Assembly: GCA_037043455.1 (NCBI GenBank)
Contig: JAWPHD010006756.1
Span: forward strand, 62,001 to 126,000
DNA from: Cyrtodaria siliqua
Lineage: Eukaryota > Mollusca > Bivalvia > Adapedonta > Hiatellidae
Direction of reading: 5' to 3'
Length of the DNA stretch: 64,000 bases
This document shows positions 12,301 through 24,300 of this stretch, in pieces; positions within the stretch are counted from its first letter, which is position 1, and each line of letters opens with the position of its first letter. The position numbers were made by a program, and so were the translations under genes. The notes beneath the pieces were generated by a model. It was not told the origin of the DNA, did no database searches, and was given only the letters and a program-made list of their open reading frames with translations.

Positions 12301-15300
12301 ACATGTCAAGTTTCTGATCACCATTTTCCGGGTTCAATCCTCCGTGGTGCCACTGAGTTCCGTCGGTGTGTTCTTGGGCAAGACACTTTACCTTAGCCTC
12401 GTCCGTCGGACGGGGACGTAAACCGGGCGGTCCCGTGTATTGGTCTATCCTCCGAGCACGTTAAAGAACCATAGGAATCTATTCGATAATAAGAGTAGGG
12501 CAGGTTCCCGGATTCCTATGTATCCTTCCCCTCTCTCTGAGGCGGCTCTAAATAACCTATACTGTGTTGATGAGCCGTTAAACAACATTCAATTCAATTC
12601 AATTCAATTCCCGTTTTAACTTCCACAGCCATAAGGATACATACACACATTAAGTTTCTGATCACCGTTTTTCCTGTTTTAACTTCCACTGCCAGGAGGA
12701 TAAACAAACACGTCAAGTTTCTGATCACCATTTTTCCTGTTTTAACTTCCACTGCCAGAAGGATACATACACACGTTCCACTGCCAGAAGAATACATACA
12801 CACGTTAAGTTTCTGATCACCGTTTTTCCTGTTTTAACTTCCACTGCCAGAAGAATACATACACACGTTAAGTTTCTGATCACCGTTTTTCCTGTTTTAA
12901 CTTCCACAGCCAGAAGGATACATACACACGTCAAGTTTCTGATCACCGTTTTTCCTGTTTTAACTTTCACAGCCATAAGGATACATACACACGTCAAGTT
13001 TCTGATCACCGTTTTTCCTGTTTTAACTTCCACTGCCAGAAGGATACATACACACGTCAAGTTTCTGATCACCGTTTTTCCTGTTTTAACTTCCACTGCC
13101 AGGAGGATACCTACACACGTCAAGTTTCTGATCACCGTTTTTCCTGTTTTAACTTCCACTGCCAGAAGGATACATACACATGTCAAGTTTCTGATCACCA
13201 TTTTCCGGGTTCAATTCTCCGTGGTGCCACTGAGTTCCGTCGGTGTGTTCTTGGGCAAGACACTTTACCTTAGCCTCGTCCGTCGGACGGGGACGTAAAC
13301 CGGGCGGTCACGTGTATTGGTCTATCCTCCGAGCACGTTAAAGAACCATAGGAATCTATTCGATAATAAGAGTAGGGCAGGTTCCCGGATTCCTATGTAT
13401 CCTTCCCCTCTCTCTAAGGCGGCTCTAAATAACCTATACTGTGTTGATGAGCCGTTAAACAACATTCAATTCAATTCAATTCAATTCCCGTTTTAACTTC
13501 CACAGCCATAAGGATACATACACACATTAAGTTTCTGATCACCGTTTTTCCTGTTTTAACTTCCACTGCCAGGAGGATAAACAAACACGTCAAGTTTCTG
13601 ATCACCGTTTTTCCTGTTTTAACTTCCACTGCCAGAAGGATACATACACACGTTCCACTGCCAGAAGAATACATACACACGTTAAGTTTCTGATCACCGT
13701 TTTTCCTGTTTTAACTTCCACTGCCAGAAGAATACATACACACGTTAAGTTTCTGATCACCGTTTTTCCTGTTTTAACTTCCACTGCCAGAAGGATACAT
13801 ACACACATCAAGTTTCTGATCATCGAATTTCCTGTTTTAACTTCCACAGCCAGAAGGATACATACACACGTCAAGTTTCTGATCACCGTTTTTCCTGTTT
13901 TAACTTCCACTGCCAGGAGGATACCTACACACGTCAAGTTTCTGATCACCGTTTTTCCTGTTTTAACTTCCACAGCCAGAAGGGTTACATATATACATAC
14001 ACATGTCAAGTTTCTGATCACCGTTTTTCCTGTTTTAACTTTCACTGCCAGAAGGATACATACACACGTCAAGTTTCTGATCACCATTTTCCGGGTTCAA
14101 TCCTCCGTGGTGCCACTGAGTTCCGTCGGTGTGTTCTTGGGCAAGACACTTTACCTTAGCCTCGTCCGTCAGACGGGGATGTAAACCGGGCGGTCCCGTG
14201 TATTGGTCTCTCTGTCACCAGCAACTCCTTACCTGTCTTTGGTTACAAGACTTAGAGATGCGATCAGGAGTCACGGTGAGCTTTAGGCCAGAAATGGGGA
14301 ATTAATGGTAGAGTCCAGCTCACGTATAACTCCTGGTGGTGACACGGGGTCAGTTCAGTAATTGAACTTACATTTAGAATCCTTTTCTTGTGAGTTCAAT
14401 AAACACAATGTTATACAGTTTTGTTGTATTTAATAATTATATTTAACAATGTCTATTCCGTTACATAAAGTTCAGCACATTAAAAGTTCACAATGTCATA
14501 AATATTAATTGAAATTTTCTAAAAGACTATGGCCGACTTATAATGAAGTCACTGTTTTGCCGCTTAAAGATACCTCAACCTGTGTCAACTAATGCCTGAC
14601 CAGCACTACCTTTTTTCGTCCCCAAAAGCCTTTTCTTACAAAAAGGAATCAACCAATGAAAATTAAGTTAACATATAACCAATCAGTTTGTGTTCCTGAA
14701 AGAACCAATTAAAATCCAGTTAACATACAATATTATTACCCAATCAAGACCAAATGTCAAATATCCTTTAATAAGCCACATAACTCATTTCCACAGCTTG
14801 TGTCCTGGCATATACATAAACAAAGATAACAATAGGTGTCACTCAGTATTAACACTTGGGAGTAATTAAACTGATTCTAAATATGATTGTTAGGAAATGC
14901 CCAACACCTCAAGCCATCCTTCTTGAGAATAGACACATAATAGTATTGATAACAATATATACAAACAGGTGATTTCTGTGAAAAACAATTGGTTTACAAT
15001 AATCCACTACAACAGATGTTCTTAACAATATTTGAATTTCAAAAGTTATGTACCGTAAATAAGTTTTTGTTAGTTACTGCAACTGACCCATAGTGTATGC
15101 ATATAACATATTCCCCCTTGTTGCAAAAATGTTTGTCCTCAAACATAAATCTATTTTCAATATATTATAAATAGTTCATTTGTGCTATAGGAAAGGCTAT
15201 TGGATATAGGATAAGGCTAGCCTGTGGGATATGGTTTATAGTATAGGGAAGACCAAACAATATGAACGGACCCAATATTATACAATATCATTTTAAAACA

Positions 15301-18300
15301 ATAAAATATGTATGTTTATATCTGCAGTGATTTTGTCTGCATATACATGTACGAATAACACACGAAACTGGAGAGATATATACAGATGATTCATTTTAGT
15401 GATTATTCAAACATTTACATTTGTCTGTCCGCCTGTCATGGCATTTTCTCTTCACGACGATCTTGCATTGTTCGAATCTGCCCGTAATTGTTCGTAAATT
15501 GTGGGATATTTTGTGTGACTATGTACTCTTATTATCCACATATATTCACATATACATGCATTTAATATATGTTAATTATTTTCACATATATAAATGTATT
15601 TATTTACATTTTCTTTTTCATTTTATGTGTTATATTCGTCTTTTGTTATCCACTTGTAAGTGCTGTCCATGACTTGCTTTGCCGTATATCACATGTCTTC
15701 TGTTTTACCTGCATCGTATCTTCTTTATGTTGTCTGTATCACATATATTTCCTTCTTGTCTTACTCCACACATATTTATATTCCTCCTGCTACCCTATTA
15801 TAGAAATTTTCGTAATTAATTGGCACTTTATCATATATAAATTATTTCTTCAATTTTGTTATATTCTTTCTGGTTACTATGCTTTATTATTAGCACTCTG
15901 TTGTTTGTTGTTGTCTGGATCCTGGAACCATCATTTGTTGAACTGCTGTATATTCTGCATGTCAGTCGGCTCCTTTTTACTGCTTCTTTAGTGCAAACTT
16001 TCAATGCACTTACCTGAAAACTTGATACATGTGACCATGATAAAGTGAGATATAAGTTTTATAGGTTTTATCTGTTATGTAAATATTATTTTTATTATTA
16101 TATATATATATTTTTTTTTAAATGTCAATTTGATTTGTGTGAAAATATGGTTACCCTAAGTGTGACTGCACTGTTCAACAGCAGTTTAAGGGGGAAACCC
16201 AGCTGTCACATTACTCACAAGTGCTCTAATCACTCGATGAACTAAAGTGAAATCTTTTTTTAAAAAATGTTGTTTTAATTATTACTTACTTTGGCTAGGT
16301 GATTTAAGCCTCAAATGGAACAATTATGTTTTGTCATATTGATGGAAAATACACCTAGATTTGAATTACTGCCTCTATTTACTTCTGTAAAGTTCCTCAT
16401 TATGTTTTTCCAAAAAATCTCTGAATGTAAACAGAACATAGTTGGGGATGTCATCAAGTTTTAACCAAACTGGTGGTATTGTGAAATTGTCAAATCCAAC
16501 TAGATATTTAGGGGTTCCGTCGTCATCGATTCTGACTTCATGTACCCATTTTTTCCCATAATTTGAGCTAAGGAACCCGTGTTTGGGTTGTGTTGATTTA
16601 TTTGACTGTCTGTCTAGCTCAACCTTCCTAATTCGACTTGCACATATGTCTTTCTGATCAATAGCAAAGTTCCTAGAAAGTGTTACAACATCTTGCATTG
16701 ATCTCAGTTTTGGAGTGCCTTGTCCTGTTTGTACCAGAAAAAATGGTTGTTTCTCTATAACTTTTACTGCAATCAGTTTTTCTTCTTCATGAACACGTGA
16801 TTGTGATGTAGTTTGGGTCCCAGTAGAGCATAATGTTGGGATTGGTGACTTCAGTGTTGCATTTGTGTAAGTTGTTGTTGCTGAGTTAGAGACTACCTGA
16901 ACTGCTGAGTCACTTGATTTATTTGAAATGTTTACTGTCTTAATGTCAGTTTTCTCAAAGAATTTGTGTTGCGCTTTCTGAAGTGGTCGTTTGCGTTTCT
17001 TTCCACCCATGGTTCTGTTGGCATGAAATTCTCTGACAAGCTGGGATGGTATTTTACATGGAAAATACCATTCTGTTACGTTTTTGTTGTTGCCTTTGAT
17101 TTTGATTTTGTAATATAGAGTTCCATTGCCTCGTGCTGATGAGATAACAGAATCAATGTCTTCGATATTGAATGGTGTACAATTTCCACGTCGACAATCT
17201 TGGCAAGATGGTTTAGTGTTTTGTGAATTAGTTGGTTTTTGTCTTTCTGTATTATTGCTTCCTGAAGTTGACGGTTGTGGATCGCTTGAGTTTCTAAGTT
17301 GTTGCTGCGTTTTTGTTTGGTTATTTTGTTTTGATTGCTGTTTCTGTTTTTCGGGTTTCTGCTTGTTTGGTGCCTGGGTTCTATCTTTAGTCTGTTTTCT
17401 TTCTTGCTGTTGGGTGTTTTTGTGGTTTGTTGATTGCTGATGATTTTGATGACCTTGCTGTTCCTTATCCTGTTGTGGGGGGTTCTCTTCAGGCTGACCA
17501 TCTGGAAGCTGATCAGGATCCAACTCGGCATCATTGTGTTCATACTCTGGTGGTGTATTGGTTGGTCGGTCTGCTGGATCGTAGTAGGGTTTCAATCTTC
17601 TGGCATTGACCAGTGCCTTTACTTCCTTATTTGTTTGACAGTTTCTTAATTTGTATGTATGGTTCGGACCCATTTGTGTTATATAGTAGGGTCCTACCCA
17701 TTTTCTATGTAGTTTTGGTGCTCTCCCTACAGGAACTTTGGTGCAGTATAACCAAACGCGTTGAGCTGGATAGAACTCTGGTAGTCGCGCTGATCGGTCA
17801 TATTGCTTCTTGTACTTCTGTTGAGCAGCTTCAATGTTTTGATTTGCCAATTTTCTTGTAATTTCCAAATTATTCAAGATTCTGCTCAAGAAAATCTTGT
17901 GATCCTGAGCTAGATGGTCTTTCGGTATGAGGGCAGTATCAATGGGTAGACGCATTTCTCTTCCAAAAAGCATGAAGAATGGAGAGAAGTCTGTTGATTG
18001 TGTAGCTGGTGTTGCTCTGTATGCCATCATTATTCCAGGCAATATGTCTGGCCAATCATCCTGTTGATTCTGAGTATACACCCTGAGTGCTTGGAGTATG
18101 ACCGAGTTCATTCTCTCGACAGCTCCATTTGTTTGAGGATGATAGGAACTGGTAAGGTGTCTTGTTATTTGGAACAGTTCTGAGAGTGCTTTCACCAAAT
18201 TTGAAGTAAAGTTTCTGCCTCTATCACTGATGAGAATTCTTGGAGCTCCAAATCTGGTTATTATTTCACGATATAGTACTGCAGCTACCTCCGTAGCTTC

Positions 18301-21300
18301 TTGTGTACGCAGCGGAAATGCCTCACACCATTTTGAGCAACTGTCTGTGACAAGAAGAACATGTTTGAACTTATCTTTTGTTGTCGGCAGTCCACTCAAA
18401 ATGTCTATGTGCCATTTGCTTAGTACATCTTCGACCGGCAGTGGTTGTAGAGGTGGTGGTCTGGCATGAAAGTGACGTTTGGATTGTTGACACACTTCAC
18501 AGGTTCTGACGTATTGTTTGATGTCTTGGTACATTGTAGGCCAAAAATATTTATTGCGAAGTGCTGCATAAGTTCTTTCAAAACCTTGGTGTCCACCACC
18601 TGCTATGCAATCATGGTATGATCGGAGCACATCATCACGTAACACCCTTGGTATCGCTGTCTGCTTAACAAGTCGTTCTTCTTTAGGAATCTTCTTGCAA
18701 CGTCTTGAGTAAAAGTGTTTAAGAATCCTATCTTCTACCTCAAAGTTGTAAGATTCTGCCACTAGTATCCTAGCTAATGTAGCATCTTCAGGAACAGTTC
18801 TGTTCAGCTTGTACTTATATATGTCGGCAAAATCAGGGCACTGTTGTTGAAGATCTGACAAATTGTGCATTTGTAAATCTGGTACAGGTTGTTGATGCAA
18901 ATTTGCAACCACAGCATCTTCTGATTCTCCGTCATATATGAAGGTGACCTGTGAATACTGTTTCTGATCGGAAGTTGTATCCATCATATACACATGATCG
19001 TTAAGGTCTGTTGAAGTTAAAGGCTGAGTATTTTCATACATTTGTCTAGATAGATAATCTGTTGGGTTGTTTTTCCCAGACTTGTGAATAATGTCAAAGT
19101 TGTAGGCTTGTAGCAATAAACTCCAGCGTCCGAGCCTCCCATTGCAGTCTTTAATCTTCTGAATGTACTTCACTGAAACATTGTCCGTATAAACAGTGAA
19201 CCTCTGGTTTACTAAATAATGTTTGAAGTGCTGTATGCCCTCTACTAATGCTAAGGCTTCTTTATCTGTTATATGCCACTTCACTTCCGCATTTTTAAGA
19301 GATCTGCCTCCATAGGCTACAGCGTGTTCTTTTCCATCTTGTTTTTGGCTAAGCATGTAACCAATGGAGACATCTGACGCATCTGTTGTTAGAATGAATG
19401 GCATGTCAAACTTTGGATAGGCCAATATTGGTGCTGTAGTAAGTTTTGCTTTCACAGTGCTGAAGGCCTGTTGGCATTCAGGCGTCCAATGGAACTTGTG
19501 ATTTTTCTTCAAAAGCGCTGTTAGCGGCGAGACAATCTTTGCAAAATCCTTAATGAAACGCCTGTAATAATTTGCCATTCCTAAAAAGCTTTTGACTTGT
19601 TTGGCATTTTTAGGTGCGGGGAAATTACTTATTTTGTCTGAGTTCTCACTGTTTACTTTCACACCATCCTTTGAAATAACATGTCCCAAATATTTCACAA
19701 TTTTCGTAGCAAAAGTGCATTTTGAAGGGTGAAGTTTCAAATTTGCTTGTCTAAGACTGTTAAAAAGTTGATGAAGATGGCCAAGATGCTGGTCAAAATT
19801 CCTGGAGAAAATCAAAACGTCGTCAATGTAGACAAGAGCCATTTTAAAGTTCATGCTTTTCAAGACTTTTGCCATTAAACTCTGAAAAGTCATCGGACTG
19901 TTTGATAAACCGAACGGTAATCTGTTGAACTGATACACACCTCTGTGTGTGATAAAAGCACTTTTATGTTTAGTAGCGGCATCAAGGGGCACCTGCCAGA
20001 AGCCTGATCTTAAGTCAACACTGCTAAAAATCTCTGCTTTTGAGTCGGCGAGAGTATCAAACACTTCTGTAAGGTTTGGAATTGGAAAGGAAAGTGGCAC
20101 AGTCACTTGGTTGAGACGTCGAAAATCAACACAGAATCTGTAGACTGCCGATCCACGTTTCTTAATAAGTACCACAGGACTGTGGTATGGCGATGTAGAT
20201 TCCTCCACAATACCATGCTCAAGCATTTCGTCCAGAGCCTTATCCAGGTGTTGACGCATCTGTGGTGTTTGTCTGTAAGGACCCATACTTATAGGTGTTT
20301 CGTCCTTGGTATGAATAGTGTGGTAATGTAAGTCAGTTTGACCGAGCTCAGATAAATCTTTCGCAAAAATGTCCCTGTTCCTTCCCAAAAAGTTGTATAA
20401 TTTCTCCTTTTGAACTTCTGTTAAATCACTATCTTCTAAACTTATCCCGAGATCTAAAACTACACGTTTGTGTTGCTGACTTTGAATTGTTTCTGTTGAA
20501 ACGTTAAGTACACTTTCATTTGTTTCAGTGTCCGACAGTTCATAAATAGAATCACTGTTCAAAAGTTGAGCTTTAGCAATTCTTGTATTTGATTTCAGAA
20601 AAACAGGCAGGCCTGTTGGATTCATGATCATGTAGGTCCCTTTTTCATTGAAAACATCACACACTATTTTACCTCCAGCTATGCAATAATCCCTACCCAT
20701 GTTCAAGACTGGTTCCATAAGCACCGTATTTCCATTAGTAAATCTCGGAATTCTAACTGGTATCTTCATCTCACAATGTGGTGGGACAACTATCTCGTTC
20801 AATGTAGTTGCTATAACAGTTGGAACATTTGGGTCTGGAAACGTTGGTACCGATATGCTGCTTACGTGGTTGTTGTTTGTTTGGTCCCAGTTAAAATTCT
20901 GGCTGGATGCTGGGATTGTGAGTGTCATTGTGCCAAAGTCAGTTTTTACTTTATGCATCTTAAGGAAGTCTATCCCTAAAATTAACTTTGCGTGTAGAGT
21001 TTCAAATATTTTGAAATTATGTTTCAGTTCTAAACCACCTATTTCGAAAGTAAGGGAGGTTTCTCCTAATACAGGGTGTCTTTCACCACACACTCCTACT
21101 ACAGAACTTATATTACTTTGATGAATTTGAGCTTTTGGGCTAACTTGATTTAACAAATGCTGACTGATACAACTAATGCTGGCACCCGTGTCAATTAAGC
21201 AAATAATATTTTGCTTCCCAATTCTTACATCAGTACAGTTTCTTTCTAATTTTGATGAGAATTTTAAGTCTGCTGCAGTATGACTTTGTTTTACAGTTAA

Positions 21301-24300
21301 GACAGAACATCGTTTTTGACTGCAACACCACCCTTTCTTCCTGAAATTACTTGGAGCCATTATTTTCTTCTCTTTTTTTTTTTCCACGTTAATGTCATAA
21401 CTTTTAAAAAAAAATCAGTGCCTGACATTTAATTCTTTAATATTTAATTTTGACTTTATTTTAACAGCTTTAATTGAAATGCTATTCTTATTCTAATTTT
21501 ATTTTAATGGAGCCTAATTGTTTTGATTTCCTACACTTAGTTAAGATTCCTAATTGTATGGTCACATGTAACAAGCTAACAGGAAAGCATGCATATTAAA
21601 GTTGCACTCACCCTTGGAGTTGTTTGGCCCTTCTGGATGCTGCTGTGGTTTGTCCTGCTGTTGTTTGACCTTCTGGCTTTAAACGGAATTACATCTTGGA
21701 GTTTGTGAACATGCCCTTCATAATGTTCTTCTAAGTCTGGTTTAACTGCTCTTCTTGTGTTTAAATCATTTTGGTGAATTTTGAACACATTTTACAATTG
21801 AAAAGTTCAGCTTCGAATATCCTTCAGTTGAAAAGAAAGTTGTTGATGTGCCCGGATTCTCCACCATATGTCGCCGCTGGGTGGTCGCTTCGGGCGTGGG
21901 GTGGAACGTTTGGTGATTCAAGTCGTCGAACGTGGAAGTGTGGGATCTCATTAGCGTAACCATTTGTGACGTTAGTAATGCGTTCGCCCGAGTCCCATCC
22001 CACGAATCCAACTTTGTCCCATGTCCCTTACGATCCCAGGGCGCAGGGTCCACTCATCCATGTATAGGCAATGGATGAATGTAGTTTCTAAGTTTAGGGG
22101 AATTTAGCTCAAATCACAACAGCAGTTCATGATTACACCAGTTTATTCATCAGCATACTAACTTAGATTCAGCACAAAATCCATATGAGAAAACAGTTAT
22201 TAATGATAGGTATTCGTGTTATAATAATTTCGCAATGTTTAAAATCCAAAACACAAGTTCTTCAGGCAGTCAGGCAAAGAGCCGACTCCTGTTAAGTATT
22301 TGTTGCGCTACATAGCTAATGTGTAGTGTCTCCTCTCTCTCTCTCTGTTCTTTCTCCATGTCTAAAATCTCGAAGAGTTTATATACCTAATAACTTGGCA
22401 TTGAGAAGGAAGCTGTAAATTCACACATATTTGTGACTTCCACCAATATCAAAAGACTTGTTAAAACATGTTGATTAGAAATCACATTTCTTGATTATAA
22501 GTATTAAATGACAGGTTCGAGTCTAACAAGGTTTCAAAGTATTTCCTGTCAGATCAAATGACTTGTTACAAACAACTTGATTATAAATTTTCCTTTCTTA
22601 ATGATACATAGGAAATGACAGGTTTGAAGTGAAAGGTCTCACAGCCTAAAAGTAACTAACAATATGGTATGGAATCAAGGTGTGAAATAACAATTAATCA
22701 ATGAAAATACATATTAACAGCTTTCATCAAATATGCAATAAAAACTTGGGACAGAATGTCACACAGTGACAGATTCCCCCTCGCTGCAATATAGTTCGTC
22801 CTCGAACTTAAAAGTAATATGAATGTGTAAAGTTCTGCTCATGTTCATTTAAATGCATAGTAATAAATTAGTATATAATGAACATTTTCTTTAACATGGT
22901 TAAATGTCAAATGTTGCTTTTAAATGTGTAGTGTCCATTTATTTGATCGCCTCTTCATCTGTTTGTCTGAACAGCATTGGCTTCCTTTCTGGTTTCTGTT
23001 CATTATCAGTACAACCTCATTTTCGCTGGATTAACTTTTCGCAAATTTAGTAAACTGGCACTTTTTGATTTAACACTTTTCACAAATTTACTAATTTGAC
23101 ACACTTTTATTCATTTCTAATTTGTATCACTATGAAGTATGTTTTAAATGGTATATAATTTGTCTCTGTTGTTTTAGTGACGTTATCTGTTTAAGTTTAT
23201 ATTCCTGTGTTTGTGGTGGACTCCATAGTGAACACAAGATATGTTCTTCTTTGATCAAGGAATTATTGTTCTTCACCTTATACATGTAGTACATTGCAAC
23301 ATCAACTACTTAATGCTATCCATTTTGTACTTGTGTGTGTGACCATATCATAGGAAATGATGAAAAACTTCATATTTTTTTTAATTTAAATTTAAAATCA
23401 ATTCAAAACAATTTTAATAGTTTTAGTTTCTTTGGTGGAAAATATATTCAAAAATGTATAAACACAATAATTTTACCAAACAAATATTATACTAATGTCT
23501 GATTTTGTAAGGGCGGGTGGAAACAACATTGTGCCCAACATTATCTCCTAGCACTAGTAAGACACCTAAGCATAAACTTAAGCAGGACCATTTGGCTCCT
23601 TACAATATCAAAGATTAGCCCACCTAGAAATTGAACGTTCAAAAAAAAGTCATTTGAGTCTATTAATCATTGCAGCATTGAATAAACATAAACAATCTAA
23701 TAGTGGTCATTGCTATAGTAAAGCCATTATATGAAAACTTGTTATGATTCTGTAAATGGTCAAGCTACATGTAATCAATGTAGTTTACATATTATCATAT
23801 TACAAGTTGAAGAATATGGATACATATTGGCTTCATTGTTACCATGCATTTGTAGACCTTAAATTAATAATCTAAATGGGAAGGGGTCCGCAGAACTAGT
23901 TTTATAGTTCTGGTAAGTTGAGTAAAAGGAAAATGTTGTGTGTAGTGCCATATCAAGCCTGAACTGCTTTAGTCATCCCGTGTTAATACGGTGCCAAGGT
24001 CCGGTTGTATGCTACAGCTCATTTATCCTTCTCTCAAGAAAAATTATATATTTCCCACAAGATAAATGTTTATTGCTGCTAACAGTAGATCTCAGAATGA
24101 TGTTTATTTTTTTTTTAAAAATGTGATTATCTATTATGTATCAAAAATTTACATTTACATCTCATTGCTTAAAGATAAATATAAACTCAGAAAATCACAG
24201 CATTTGTGCTTAATCTATTTAAACAATAATTTACATCATAGATTTTTATGCTTCCTTTTTAAATTGCGAAAATGACATATTTATGTTTGGTACAACACAC

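Larger units (their letters stand above)
11005..14090. repeat. 63-bp minisatellite, left part (about 40 units, with two SINE inserts)
   Basis: The unit begins GTTTCTGATCACCGTTTTTC, continues CTGTTTTAACTTCCACTGCC and ends AGAAGGATACATACACACGT plus TAA or CAA. The 63-bp period is divisible by three, so long open frames appear on both strands (about 470 codons +, 445 codons -) as repeats of a 21-residue peptide. Units are nearly identical. Many carry CCACTGCC where the right-hand part has CCACAGCC. SINE fragments at 12328-12610 and 13205-13487 interrupt it. It lies in the intron after the exon ending at 10310. Confidence 0.9.

Noticed and set aside
10987..12421. Two long overlapping open frames, about 445 codons (-) and 474 codons (+)
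   Set aside because: They are products of a 63-bp unit with a length divisible by three and few mutations. Both strands are equally open and no start context, homology or independent constraint is visible.
17126..21121. Plus-strand frames within the pol region
   Set aside because: Shadows of the minus-strand pol frame with no recognisable motif.
21576..22053. Candidate gag ORFs upstream of pol (frames at 21576-21788 and 21766-22053, minus)
   Set aside because: Too short, without a zinc knuckle or capsid-like motif. One runs through the LTR and primer-binding site.
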